This document shows positions 1-9,692 of a stretch of 36,820 bases of DNA, piece by piece. The DNA is taken from the NCBI GenBank assembly GCA_963575745.1, contig CAUYUJ010015761.1:12501-49320 (forward strand), read 5' to 3'. The notes below the pieces were generated by a model. It was not told the DNA's origin. It saw only the letters and a list, made by a program, of their open reading frames with translations, and did not search any database. Origin of the DNA: Prorocentrum cordatum. Taxonomy: Eukaryota; Sar; Dinophyceae; Prorocentrales; Prorocentraceae. Both the position numbers and the translations under genes were made by a program. Every line of letters begins with the position of its first letter. Positions within the stretch are counted from its first letter, which is position 1.

Positions 1-19
1 CGGCTCCAGGCCCCCTGCC

Positions 20-1039
20 ATGGGCAAAGCAGGGCGAGGCCGCAGCCGTGGTCCCCAGGAGGGCCGTGGCACAGCGGGCTCTGGCGCGCCTGCTGGCGCA
101 TGGGCTTGTGCTGCTAGTCGCCAGTGCGGGTTTCGCACGAACTTCCAGCATAACGAGCGCTGCTACATGTGCGGCAGGGACAAGCTGGGGCGGCCTGACC
201 CGTCTGGCGCCGAGCCGCCTGGTGCCAAGCGACGCGCCCAGTCGGGCAGCAGGCAGTCGCGCGGAGCCCCCAGCAGCGGCCCGCCCCAGGACGCCGAGAG
301 CACCTCCACAGGAGGTCAAGGAGAGCATGGCGATGTTGCCCGTGCACGAAAGGCTCTCGCCGCTCTACGCCGACTGCAGCTCCCAGAGGACTCCGAGGTT
401 GTGGTCTCTGCCAAGAAGCAGCTGGCAGGCGCAGGAGAACGGGAACGTGCTGCTCGGACTCCCGATGACATGCTTCGCCGTGCTCTGGACCGCCAAGCAT
501 CGAAGCTTCGAGAACACAACGACCTCAAGACGCAGGTCGACGCGCTGCAGGAGCAGCTCACAGCGAAGCAGATGGAGCTCACCACGGACGCCGCGGAGCT
601 GGCCGCCATTCAAGCAGAGGTTGCCACGGCGCGAGCAGCCATCATGGCAACCTCGCCAGGTGACTCAACTGTTGGCAGCCTGGAGGAGGCCATGGGCCGC
701 CTGCAGGGCGTCGTCGCCGCAGCACCACGCGCCATGGCCGCTGGCAACCCAGACACGCTCCTCCAGTCGCTCAGCACGCACCTCGTGGAGCTCCAGCGTG
801 CCTTTGTTTTGCACAGGCGTGCTGTCACCCCCAGTGGCTCAGGAGCAGAGCCGCATGCAGTACCCATTGACGCTGCCCCTGTCCTCGGCGCCCCCATGGA
901 GGTTGTCATGCCTTGTACTCCTGGCAGTGTGCTCTCAGGCGGCGCCCACCCTTGGGACGCAGCAATCGGCCAAGACTTGGAAGGCGCAGACGCACAACGA
1001 GATGCTCGCAGCCAGCCTACCAGCACTCCAGGTACGTGA
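20..1039 (+). CDS. LINE-1 ORF1: RanBP2-type zinc finger and coiled-coil protein
   Basis: A 339-residue ORF1 protein, presumably an RNA-binding chaperone of the retrotransposon particle. Residues 28-51 form a RanBP2-type zinc ribbon: W28, C30, C36, N41, C48 and C51 sit at the expected places. Residues about 128-210 are Glu/Gln/Leu/Ala-rich with heptad-like spacing and probably form a coiled coil, suiting trimerisation as in other LINE ORF1 proteins. The last third is Pro/Ala/Ser-rich and probably disordered. The ATG at 20 is the first available, but the true start could be upstream of the window. The stop at 1037-1039 is followed within five bases by the ATG of the next reading frame. The second frame open over the same stretch is Arg/Ser-rich without domains and is taken as a shadow. 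Confidence 0.7.
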   Translation: MGKAGRGRSRGPQEGRGTAGSGAPAGAWACAASRQCGFRTNFQHNERCYMCGRDKLGRPDPSGAEPPGAKRRAQSGSRQSRGAPSSGPPQDAESTSTGGQGEHGDVARARKALAALRRLQLPEDSEVVVSAKKQLAGAGERERAARTPDDMLRRALDRQASKLREHNDLKTQVDALQEQLTAKQMELTTDAAELAAIQAEVATARAAIMATSPGDSTVGSLEEAMGRLQGVVAAAPRAMAAGNPDTLLQSLSTHLVELQRAFVLHRRAVTPSGSGAEPHAVPIDAAPVLGAPMEVVMPCTPGSVLSGGAHPWDAAIGQDLEGADAQRDARSQPTSTPGT

Positions 1040-1043
1040 TCTG

Positions 1044-3845
1044 ATGGTGGACAGGTCCTACACGCATGGCCTGGACAATGGCTCGTTGGTGCCCGAGTCC
1101 ACGCCCTCACACATGCCAATGACCCCGAGCGATGACCCTGCAATTTTGGCTGTTCAGGCGGATGGCGACTCCGTCAACTATCACGGCTTGCAGTGGCGCT
1201 CACTCGTGGCCACCTTTCTTCTACAATGTCCGACCGACGCAGCCCAGACTTTTCGTACGCATCTCAGCGCCTACGCTGAGCGGTGGAGTGCGGACACGAT
1301 ATATTGGCAAGATCTCACTATGGCGCTTGACGACTGGAAATGGTGGTGTGTACCATACGCCGAGCTCATGATCAGGCTTATACCTCAGCTTCGTGAGTTG
1401 GCGCCAACTGAGGCTGACATACACGACATGGCTGTTGCCTACTGCAAGACCGCCTGGCGTGACGCTGCTGACCACAATGCGCAGGTATTGATGGCCCTAG
1501 CCACGCATCTGGCGAACCCTGACGCTTGGTATTCAGAGGCGAGGCAACTCCTACTGCAACTACGTGAGGCACGGCTTCTACTGGCGCAGGCTCATTACAT
1601 ACATGAGCAGGAGGGGGTACATGCAGGTACAAGGCTCATCGAAGCTCATCGTGCCTTCGGCGCCTCTATGGCCAATATCATACATCAACGTACCCTACTG
1701 GCAGGTGGCAGCACGGTGGTTTCATCGGCAACGGCCGCACCAGAAGGGCCTCCACCACCGCAAGCTCTGGGCCACCCACCTTTTCCTGACGCTGAGGATG
1801 ACGTGGGCCATCCTGCCCCTGACGATGTCGCATCACTCGTTCAAGCCCGATGCCGTGCTGCAACGGCGGCTGAGGTCTCCCTCATCCCTTTGAGACGTCT
1901 TGCGGCTGAACGACATCTGCGAGACTCGAGATACGTGGCGGTGAGATCGAGTAACAGTGAGGTCGATCAGGGGAGCCACGCCCCTACCTCGGGGTCACAC
2001 CCATGTACGAGACATGTTGCTGCAGGGCTAAATCCGACGAGCGTGGCTGTCGACGGGCAGACGGCACCCCTTTCGAGGCTGAAGCCGTGCGAGTCTCCCC
2101 CCACGCTTGCTCGAGTCACTCCCAGGGCCCTTGACGAAGGGGTGGTCGACGCCCCTGGGAGGGTCACTAGTGCTGCAGCAGGGTGTACTCAGGATGCGGG
2201 CCCTGACAGTGACGGACATCACGACACTCACTACGATGCGAGGCATGCTGTTGCGGGGCTAGATCCGACGAGAGTGGCTGCCGACGGGCAGGTAGCTTCC
2301 CCCTTGGGGATGAAGCTGCGCGAGTATCCCACCCTCGCTCGAGTCACGCCCAGGGCCCTTGACGAAGGGGTGGCCGTTGCCCCTGGGAGTGTCACTAGTG
2401 CCGCAGCAGGGTGCACTCAGCATATGGACAACCACATCGACTACGACGGCTCACTACTTGGCTCGACGCAGCCCAAAGGCGAGATCCGTGCTACTACGGC
2501 ACTGCGGATGACGGAGCTACCGACCTCGGCATCCACGGGACCCCGTCGAGCACCGCGCGGTGCTCGCAGAAAAGACTTCAAGGTGGCCACATTCAACGGC
2601 AGCGGCTGGCCGCAGCTGCAGGACTACCTGACCAACTGCAACGGCACGCACGTCGTATTCGCTCAGGAGCTGAAGCTGCGCAACGACCAGGTCAAGCGTG
2701 CCCAGGAGTGGTCCATCAACAATGGTTGGAAGCCGTTTCTCACAGAAGCTGTGACAGGCCCAGATGGTGGCCCCTGTGGGGGAGTTGGCACCTTTGTGCG
2801 CAAGCATATTGGCGCTACGATACTCACCTCATACATCAGCACTCACGTACTTGTGCCTGCACACGTGGTTGCAATCATGATTCAAGGAGGCCTGAGGCAT
2901 GGCTTCGTTGCTGCGTCAGTGTATCTCGAACAAGGGCTTCGCCTGACAGGACGTAACGCTCAGATCCTAAAGGACCTCGGGGCCCTCCTATCGCACTATG
3001 GGCCCCCTTTTCTCTTGGGTGGGGATTGGAACATGCCCCCTGCCATGCTTGACGGCTCGGAGTGGCCCATGCGACTTCGGGCCCGTGTCATGGGTACGCC
3101 CAACGGTACGCATCGGGATCCAACCACGGGGAATATCTCGGATTTGGACTATTTCGTACTCAGCGACTGCCTGGCCAGTGTGCTATCACAGCTCCTGCGG
3201 GCATCACAATTTCCGCCGCGCAATCGCTACGTTGTGGAGGCCTCTCTGGGACCACAGGCTCGCGCCCAAACCATCCGCGTGCTCCGTGGGCCCAAGCCCT
3301 TCCCACACCACCCCACGGTATCCCTGCGTAAGGACTTGGAGGATGTCGATGGCGAACCACAGTGTACTGTCCTGCGCGGGGACCCTGGGCTATCTTGGGT
3401 GGAACTTATGAGGGGCGACTCTATGCTTCGGTTAGGACCATGTGACGACCACCCCGCACGTTTGGACAACATATGTGCACACTTGTATCGTGGAGTGGAG
3501 GCGGAGTTACTCCCATTATTTAGTCTGCCGCCCAATGATTTAAGGCACACAGGGCGAGGAGCTGCGCCGAGGTACAAGCGCACCACGGCAGGAGGGGCAC
3601 TGGCGAGGCACCAGCCTGCCGCGTCTGCCGAAGCTCGTGCCCTACGCCTACTACAGCTGCGCGTAAGTGATGTCCAGCTGGCCCAGGTGAGACGACCTCA
3701 CCAGGCCGCGCAGGCATGGGCTCACCTCTATTCCTTCCTCGTCCAAGAAGGTAAAGAAGGCAGGATGAGGAAACACATCTCCCCTCCCGTCACAGCTGTG
3801 CTCACGTATCTACTGCACACAGCCGCCCACACTTGCTTGGGCTAG
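1044..3845 (+). CDS. LINE-1 ORF2, N-terminal part: linker repeats and AP-type endonuclease
   Basis: This open frame starts at the ATG 1044, five bases after the ORF1 stop. Residues 1-300 are helical and of unknown function. They are followed by a duplicated 77-codon unit (2013 onward and 2244 onward). From about 2577 a complete endonuclease/exonuclease/phosphatase fold is readable: TFNGSGW (Asn near 2595), FAQEL (Glu at 2667), GGDWNMPP (Asp at 3024, Asn at 3030), SDLDYF, and a terminal HHP box near 3306. These match the metal-binding and catalytic residues of LINE endonucleases that nick target DNA to prime reverse transcription. The frame stops at 3843-3845, but the reverse transcriptase continues one frame over from about 3755-3833, so a single-base indel separates them. 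The frame is also open back to codon 48, but there it overlaps ORF1 and looks non-coding. Confidence 0.75.
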   Translation: MVDRSYTHGLDNGSLVPESTPSHMPMTPSDDPAILAVQADGDSVNYHGLQWRSLVATFLLQCPTDAAQTFRTHLSAYAERWSADTIYWQDLTMALDDWKWWCVPYAELMIRLIPQLRELAPTEADIHDMAVAYCKTAWRDAADHNAQVLMALATHLANPDAWYSEARQLLLQLREARLLLAQAHYIHEQEGVHAGTRLIEAHRAFGASMANIIHQRTLLAGGSTVVSSATAAPEGPPPPQALGHPPFPDAEDDVGHPAPDDVASLVQARCRAATAAEVSLIPLRRLAAERHLRDSRYVAVRSSNSEVDQGSHAPTSGSHPCTRHVAAGLNPTSVAVDGQTAPLSRLKPCESPPTLARVTPRALDEGVVDAPGRVTSAAAGCTQDAGPDSDGHHDTHYDARHAVAGLDPTRVAADGQVASPLGMKLREYPTLARVTPRALDEGVAVAPGSVTSAAAGCTQHMDNHIDYDGSLLGSTQPKGEIRATTALRMTELPTSASTGPRRAPRGARRKDFKVATFNGSGWPQLQDYLTNCNGTHVVFAQELKLRNDQVKRAQEWSINNGWKPFLTEAVTGPDGGPCGGVGTFVRKHIGATILTSYISTHVLVPAHVVAIMIQGGLRHGFVAASVYLEQGLRLTGRNAQILKDLGALLSHYGPPFLLGGDWNMPPAMLDGSEWPMRLRARVMGTPNGTHRDPTTGNISDLDYFVLSDCLASVLSQLLRASQFPPRNRYVVEASLGPQARAQTIRVLRGPKPFPHHPTVSLRKDLEDVDGEPQCTVLRGDPGLSWVELMRGDSMLRLGPCDDHPARLDNICAHLYRGVEAELLPLFSLPPNDLRHTGRGAAPRYKRTTAGGALARHQPAASAEARALRLLQLRVSDVQLAQVRRPHQAAQAWAHLYSFLVQEGKEGRMRKHISPPVTAVLTYLLHTAAHTCLG
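2013..2425 (+). repeat. In-frame tandem duplication inside ORF2 (231-bp period)
   Basis: Two copies of a segment start at 2013 and 2244, exactly 231 bp or 77 codons apart. Both encode TLARVTPRALDEGV, followed by APG, VTSAAAGCTQ and an upstream LDPT/LNPT..V..DGQ block. The period keeps the reading frame, and the differences between copies are mainly single-base. It is a duplication within the linker ahead of the endonuclease. Confidence 0.85.
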
Positions 3846-5287
3846 CGTCATCCTACCTCGGACGGACTGCCGCAGTCATTGAAAGAAGGACGGCTACGGC
3901 CCGGGCCCGCTCTTTCACACAATGGACCCGACAGCACTTGAGGCAGCGATCAGGACCCATACACCGTTGGTCGAAACCTCGTGGCTGGACAATATCACAG
4001 GTGGACACCGCTTTGGGACCTTCGAGCGCCTCTGAGGACATATGTCGGGTTCAACGGCAGTCTTGGAAGGACGTTTGGGTAGGATGTGGCGACGAACCCT
4101 CCCTCCTCACCCAGAGCATTCATGACGACGGCGATGGGGGCCTCATTGTCGAAATGCGATGCCTATGTCAGACTGGCCCACGTACGCCTCCATTGAGCAT
4201 CGGGGCCCTTCGGCGAGCCGCGCTGAGCTTCTCGGGACGCACGGCCCTAGGGCCAGACCAGTTCAGACCTCGGCATTGGGCTTTGGCCTCCAACGGGGCC
4301 CTGGCTGTCTTGGGATACCTACTACATCTATGTGAGGCCTTTGGAACATGGCCCACGTGCACTAGACGGGCACACATCATTCTACTGGGCAAACCGACGG
4401 GTGGTTACCGACCTATTGCGTTGCTCCCATCAATTTACCGGGTATGGGCCCACGCCCGACTGGCTTGGGTCAGGGCATGGGCATCCCGTTTAGACCGCCA
4501 ATACCTTGCACTTGGCTCGCAGCGATCAACTGCCGACGTTGCAGCTCGTGCGATGGTAACAGCAGAGACAGGTGGACACCTGCGGCCAGAGTCGCAGGCA
4601 TCAGTGCATGCGATCGCTGATGTTGCGAAGTGTTTCGACAAGGTGCCGTGGCTATGGCTGCTGCGCGCGGGGATTCAGCAAGGCTTTCCTGGGCCACTCC
4701 GCCTCCTCGCATTTAGGATATACATGTCCAGCAGGCGTTTGGTATGGGACAATTGCTACTCGGACGTTTTGTATGCGCAGTGCGGGGTACTACCAGGATG
4801 CCCGATGGCTATGTTTGCGTTGCAGTGTATAATGATCGCCCCCTTCGATCACCTCACACGCACAACTATGGACATGCCACGTGGCATTGACGTGTATGCT
4901 GACGACATTACAGTACACGTATATGGCGTACTACGACACATCAGTTCATGGTCCCAGAGGGTTCTTCGGGCGCTGGCGCATACGCTCAAGGCCCTAGGGC
5001 CCCCTCCAGCTGCCCACAAGACGAGGCTCACTAGTTCCATTCCTGCGTTGGGAAAACACGCGGCCTATCAACTACGGGATCTTGGGCACGTCTACGCGGA
5101 GGCTTTGGAGGTTCTTGGAATCGAGGTCTCGGGACGCCCTATGCGCTACAGCAGGCTTCGGCAACGTGCGAGGGGTGTGGCCAGTCGTCGGCCGCGCTTT
5201 ATCTCACTGCACAGGGCTGGTCCTCTCCTCAGTCGTTTCCACAAGCAGGCTCTCCCACCAGCCTTGGCCTACGGGTTAGGCGCGCAT

Positions 5288-5319
<32 letters not shown>

Positions 5320-6538
5320 CACACGACTCGTTGAACAAATGCGGCAGGCGCAGCGAGGCGCATGGCACGCCCCAGGCTCCAGCACATCGTGTTGGATCAC
5401 GTCGTGCCTTCAGGGATCCATTTACACTGACCCCCAGGTAGAGGCCTGGGCCGCGCCTGTGTACCAGTGGTCCATGTTGTTTCGCGATCCGCAGGTGCCC
5501 CACTGTGTCTTGCAGTCAGCATGGCTTCGCCAGATCCAGAAGATCTATCATTATCCTCACCCGTGGCGCCACGTGTCGGGACCCGCTGGAGCCACAGTGC
5601 TTGCACGACGAGAGCTCGGATGGGCCACCATCAGCAGCGCTGTTTGGAAGACGGACCGAGAGGTTCGTATCAATATTCGTGATGAGGCGCCGTCCAGCAT
5701 CCGTCAGCTTGCTAGAGATGCTGGAGTGCGTCGACTATGGGAAAAATGGGCCCGACGGCCACCCCTTCCAGGACACGACGCCATTCTTCGGGAGCCCATT
5801 GGATACTGGATAGAGCCAATACTACAGATCCTATCCAAGGTTGAACTACAAGATGGTGACGACTCTGGGGGTGACGACGAGCCTGGTGATCCCGACCGCT
5901 TGGATGATGCAGGTCCGACCCCGCCCCCTGTTGGACCCAACCCTTTTGCTGACAAGTGGAAACCCTCCCTCAAAGAAGCGGGCCTTTTACGTGCTTACTC
6001 GGGAGGCGGACTCTGGAGCCCATCAAGGCTTGCGAAGTGTGGTTACAGGGACACAGACACACGCCCTCGGTGTATGGCGGCATCAGGTGATTTGTATCAT
6101 TTCGTGCACGAGTGTCCAGCACTGCATGCGCAGCGTCAGATACACATGTTTCACATTCGTACGGAGGGGCTCCCTAGGCAGGTGCGGGACTCTATGTTAT
6201 GGTCGACAGGACTCGTCTCTCGCTCATGCTTCCCACCCTTGCCACCACGGGACAGCACTGGGCACTGGCACGTACTATATGGCGACCCGCAAGGTATCAC
6301 AGGTAAAGTATACACGGACGGCGCATGTCAGCGTATGTGGTACTGGCTTGAGGCTACACGTGCAGGCTGGGGTTTCTGTCAGTTGAGTGAGCCGCCGCCA
6401 GGGGTAGATATTCTTGCTTTTGGGGCCCTCCCAGGCCCCATACAGACCTCGCCCAGGGCCGAGCTTTACGCTTTCCTCCAGGTCCTCCAGGTCTGCCCCC
6501 CCCGTTTGTGTGCACACCGATTTCAAAGGCTTGGTTGA
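3833..6538 (+). CDS. LINE-1 ORF2, middle part: reverse transcriptase and start of RNase H
   Basis: An open frame of about 900 codons in a different frame from the endonuclease. Its first codon is not an ATG, so it is a frame continuation, not an independent gene. Reverse transcriptase motifs appear in order: GYRPIALLPSIYRVW (fingers), IADVAKCFDKV (motif A with the first Asp, about 4618), GVLPGCPMAM (motif B), and VYADD (motif C, Asp pair at 4901-4906). The core is therefore intact. A run of 29 C at 5290-5318 encodes poly-proline after the thumb. From about 6304 an RNase H domain begins with YTDGA (Asp at 6316) and PRAELYAFL (Glu near 6460). The frame then ends at 6538, soon after a C8 run at 6496-6503 where the homologous reading frame shifts. 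Confidence 0.85.
5290..5318 (+). repeat. C29 homopolymer inside the ORF2 coding frame
   Basis: An uninterrupted run of 29 cytosines lies in the RT to RNase H linker. It keeps the frame open on both sides as written and would encode nine to ten prolines. A run this long is prone to polymerase slippage and sequencing length error, so the apparent frame here is not secure. Confidence 0.9.
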
Positions 6539-6597
6539 TGGCCTTGCCCTTGGAGCCCGTTGGCGCTGCTCGCCTCGGCGTTTGAACGCTGATCTCT

Positions 6598-7812
6598 GGG
6601 AACGCATTCACCGACGCCCGCGGCAATCGGCGGGCTGACCTTGCTGCGCGCAACGGCAGAGACCTCCACTCCATCCCCAGAATACAGGTCAAAGCTATGA
6701 AGCTTGGCCACCAACATTACACTCGCATCCTGCGTTGGAGCACTACCGCCCTGGGACTTTTCTTTGGCGAACAGCGGGTGGACACGCGGCCCCGCGCGAA
6801 ATGCCGACGCCCTCGGCGTTCCTCGGCCCCACTGGAGCCCAGGGAGGAATCGGCTCACCTGCGCCATGTTTTTACCCAGGCCCCCCATCGCAGCATTTGG
6901 AGATGTGAGTTTTGTAGAAAGGGCTCGAAGCTGGAAAGGACCCGTCGTCGTCTCTCGGAGCTTGCCTGCCCTGCTCGTTTGCGCGCTGCCGCCGCCATCC
7001 ATCGGCACCCCGCCTCTGTCAACCCACCTGGGCACGCTGCGCGCGCCCAGGCTGACAATGAAGGGCAGATGCCGACGTATGAGGGCAGCAGTTTCGGTGC
7101 TGCTGTGCGTCCTCGCTCCCCCTCGGACTCGTTTCGTTCGGTTCGCCCTCGGACGGAGTCCCCCACGCGTGGCCTGGAGCGCGACCAAGGGGAGGCGGAT
7201 CCCCCCCCTCCGTCCTCGGGCCTGGGGAGCCCTTCCTTGCCTCGCCCTCGTAGCCCCTCCCCTGGCTTTGAAAGGCGCGTCAGGCCACGCGCGGGCTTCG
7301 AGCCCGTCGCTGCGGCATGGGATGGAGCTGCGAGTGTCCAGGCCGAAGCCACTGCCAGGGTTCTCTCTTTTCCAGAGCGCTCGGGGCCCACCTTCCTCCC
7401 CGACAAGCGGAGGCGGATCGGCTCCAAGCGCCCAAGTAGGCCCTCTTTGGCCGACACGACAGTACCAGCCGAGCCTATGCCAGGAGCGGGCCCCGTTCCT
7501 GCCACGGCCGCTCGCGGCCACCGCCTCTGGGTTTCCTCGGGCCATGTTTGTTGGTGCGTTTCCTGTGGGGTTTTTACGACGGGCACGGCTGGTCACCTTC
7601 TAATTGATTGCCCGTCGGGAAGCGCGCACCGTCTGTCTGAACGGGCGGTGCGCAACCGACGCCTTTTCATGCAGGGTTTTCATCCTGCGGACGAAGGAAT
7701 GGAGGGCCCACGTCGAGTTCCCGCACCTCGTCCGCTTCTTGTCTCAGACCCTGAGGCTCACTGGGTCAGGCTCCACGGGAGCCCACCTTCTAACCCTGGC
7801 TGCGGGGCTTAA
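6598..7812 (+). CDS. LINE-1 ORF2, C-terminal part: end of RNase H and Cys/His tail
   Basis: The third RNase H block is split. HTDFKGLVDGLALG (about 6513-6555) lies in one frame after the C8 run. GNRRADLAARNGRD (6598-6639) lies in another frame, which stays open through the ATG at 6697 to the stop at 7812. The segment normally found between these blocks, carrying the catalytic His loop, appears to be missing. The tail is Pro/Arg/Ser-rich with two Cys/His clusters: CEFC near 6906, and CWCVSC followed by HLLIDC at about 7550-7605. Such tails are common at the C-terminus of LINE ORF2 proteins and probably bind nucleic acid. A long frame on the opposite strand (6523-7596) has no domains and is rejected. 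Confidence 0.65.
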   Translation, partial: GNAFTDARGNRRADLAARNGRDLHSIPRIQVKAMKLGHQHYTRILRWSTTALGLFFGEQRVDTRPRAKCRRPRRSSAPLEPREESAHLRHVFTQAPHRSIWRCEFCRKGSKLERTRRRLSELACPARLRAAAAIHRHPASVNPPGHAARAQADNEGQMPTYEGSSFGAAVRPRSPSDSFRSVRPRTESPTRGLERDQGEADPPPPSSGLGSPSLPRPRSPSPGFERRVRPRAGFEPVAAAWDGAASVQAEATARVLSFPERSGPTFLPDKRRRIGSKRPSRPSLADTTVPAEPMPGAGPVPATAARGHRLWVSSGHVCWCVSCGVFTTGTAGHLLIDCPSGSAHRLSERAVRNRRLFMQGFHPADEGMEGPRRVPAPRPLLVSDPEAHWVRLHGSPPSNPGCGA

Positions 7813-7957
7813 CCCCCGTTTCTTTTGTTTGTGTGGCTGGTACCCGAGATCCTCTTGGTGGGGTCCCAGCCTCCTCACAGGCCTGCCAGGCTGCCAGCAG
7901 CTTGGCGCCCTTGGTGGCGCTCGTGCACAGCGCGACGCTTCCCTCGGCAGTGCCGTA
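7813..7957 (+). other. Probable 3' untranslated region of LINE-1 with a stem-loop
   Basis: These 145 bases between the ORF2 stop and the TCC tract hold no gene. They contain a hairpin at 7885-7906: a 9-bp stem (GCCAGGCTG with CAGCTTGGC, one G-T pair) and a 4-base loop. LINE reverse transcriptases often recognise a 3' stem-loop, so this is a candidate recognition site. That role is inferred. Confidence 0.4.
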
Positions 7958-7989
7958 TCCTCCTCCTCCTCCTCCTCCTCCTCCTCCTC

Positions 7990-8020
<31 letters not shown>

Positions 8021-8924
8021 TCCTCCTCCTCCTGCTCATCATCATCCTCCTCCTCCTCCGCATCATCATCATCATCATCATCATCCTCGTCGTCCTTCTC
8101 CTCCTCCTCCTTTTCCTCCTCCTCCTCCTGCTCCGCCTGCTCCTCCTCCTCCTCCTCCTCCTCCTCCTCCTCCTCCTCCTCCTCCTCCTCCTCTCCTCCT
8201 CTCCTCCTCCTCCTCCTCCTCCTCGTCCTCCTCCTCCTCCTCCTCCTCCTCCTCCTCCCTCCCTCCCTCCGCTTTCCCCCACTCCGCCTATCCTCCTCCT
8301 CTCCTCTCCTCCTCCTCATCCTCCTCCTCCTCCTCCTCCTCCTCCTCCTCCTCCCCTCCTCCTCCCCTCCTCTTTCCCCCAATCCGCCCTCCTCCTCCTC
8401 CTCCTCCACCTCCTCCTCCTCCCTCTCTCCTCCTCCTCCTCCCTCCTCCGCCTCCACTCTCCTCCTCCTCCTCTTTCTCCCCCACTCCGCTCCCTACCCT
8501 CCCCTCCTCCCCCACCCTCCTCCTCCTCCTCCTCCTCCTAACCTCCCTCCTCCTCCTCCTCCGCTCTCTTTCCCCACTCCGCCTCCCCTCCTCCTCCTCC
8601 TCCTCCACCTCCCCTCCTCCATCCTCCCCTCCTCCTCTTCCCCCCACTAAATCCGCCTCCTCACCTCCTCCTCCTCCTCCACCTACCTCCTCCTCCCTCC
8701 TCCTCCTACCTCCTCCTCCTCCTCCTACCTCCTCCTCCTCCTCCTCCTCCTCCTCCACCTCCTCCTCTCCCTCCTCCTCCTCTTTCCCCCCTCCTCCCTC
8801 CTCCTCCTCCTCCTCCACCTCCTCCTCCTCCTCCGCCTCCTCCTCCTCCTCATTCCCCCACTCCGCCTCCTCCTCCTCCCTCCTCCTCCTCCTCCTCCTC
8901 CTCCTCCTCCTCCACCTCCTCCTC
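7958..8924 (+). repeat. Giant (TCC)n tract, about 970 bp
   Basis: Almost pure pyrimidine on the plus strand, built of TCC units. Short TCA/TCG/TCT variants occur (for example a CAT run near 8058-8090), as do ACC and CCG interruptions. The open frames across it encode only poly-Ser, poly-Pro or poly-Leu (poly-Glu/Arg/Gly on the other strand) and are not genes. It follows the 3' end of LINE-1 directly. Confidence 0.95.
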
Positions 8925-9692
8925 TGGCGTACTCTGGCGTGCAGTCGGGCCGCTGAAAGAAGAGGAACGCTGGGAACATCGAGCCCCCTCCGAACCCAAG
9001 CGGTTCCGTGTTTCAGCGTCTTGGCTGTGCTCTGCTCTGTCCCATTGGCCCTGGCCCACGGGCAGGCCCACGCAGGGCTGCGAACAGAGACGCGGGACGA
9101 CGACGACGACGCGGACTACAGCAACGACGACGACGGGAACGACACGACGAGGCCGACGAGGCCGACAACGACGACGATGCTGAGGCCGAGGTCGCCTGCT
9201 GCCACTCGGTGCCCAGCGTGGCCGCTAGTCCTCGCGGCGCGGCCGCCAGCACTGCCCGGCACAGGAGCGGCCCCACCTGATGCGCCCGCCGCCGCGCCGC
9301 GGGAGTCCGAGGGGTAGGAGGGGGGGCATCGAGAGTCGATGGCAGGGACTCGAGTGAAGAAGAAACAAGCGCATGAACACAAACTGTTGGCGCTCCGCGC
9401 GGATCTCTCGGATCGGCGCTGGGGGTCCCCTGGCGGCGCCTCCGGCGCCTCCCCTGGCGCGCTCCGCGCGCCATTGGCGCCTCCTCTCCACCCTCCCTGT
9501 CGCGCGGAGCTCCAAAAGTTTTCGAGGATTGAGGATCGAAGATCGAGGATCGAGGATCAAGGATCGAGGATCTTATGAAGTTCTTTCGTCTTCGAGGGTC
9601 GAGGATCAATGGGAGGGGCTCAGTGTACACACCACGTCGATATGATCGGCCAAGGAGCTTGGTGTATGGGCGCCCCAGCTGCCCAACATTCA
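8925..9692. other. Intergenic stretch without a recognisable gene; GATCGAG-type short repeats
   Basis: A short frame near 9010-9317 starts with a hydrophobic stretch (FSVLAVLCSVPLALA) and runs into Asp/Thr-rich sequence. It is continuous with the poly-Pro frame through the TCC tract, and I do not call it a gene. From about 9526 to 9610 there are clustered heptamer-like repeats of GAGGATC / GATCGAG. A related cluster (GTCGAGGACCGA) lies at about 9930-9975, on the other side of the 160-bp repeat. Confidence 0.5.

Larger units (their letters stand above)
20..8924 (+). mobile_element. LINE-1: non-LTR retrotransposon with ORF1, broken ORF2 and TCC tail
   Basis: The order is ORF1 (zinc finger, coiled coil), then endonuclease, reverse transcriptase, RNase H and a Cys/His tail, about 145 bp of 3' untranslated sequence, and a long TCC tract. 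This order is typical of non-LTR retrotransposons that cut target DNA with an AP-type endonuclease and carry an RNase H domain. No LTRs are visible. The 5' end may lie left of the window, since ORF1 opens only 19 bases in. ORF2 changes frame near 3835, near 6496-6503 and near 6595, so this copy is probably inactive. The extent is my inference from coding content. I cannot tell whether the TCC tract is the element's own tail or the sequence it landed in. Confidence 0.8.

Noticed and set aside
48-1043. Extension of ORF2 upstream to codon 48
   Set aside because: It overlaps ORF1 in another frame, is Arg/Ser/Trp-rich without domains, and ORF1 holds a clear zinc finger there.
1021-1046. CAGGTACGT as a 5' splice donor joining ORF1 and ORF2
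   Set aside because: It fits a donor consensus by sequence, but the adjacent stop and ATG explain a two-ORF LINE more simply, and no acceptor is evident.
6523-7596. 357-codon open frame on the minus strand
   Set aside because: It lies opposite the LINE-1 ORF2 tail, is Arg/Gly-rich and has no motif. It is a mirror of GC-rich coding DNA.
7604-9317. Long poly-Ser, poly-Pro, poly-Leu and poly-Glu frames through the TCC tracts
   Set aside because: They are a triplet repeat read in three frames on each strand. The short hydrophobic piece at 9010-9060 is too weak to rescue one.
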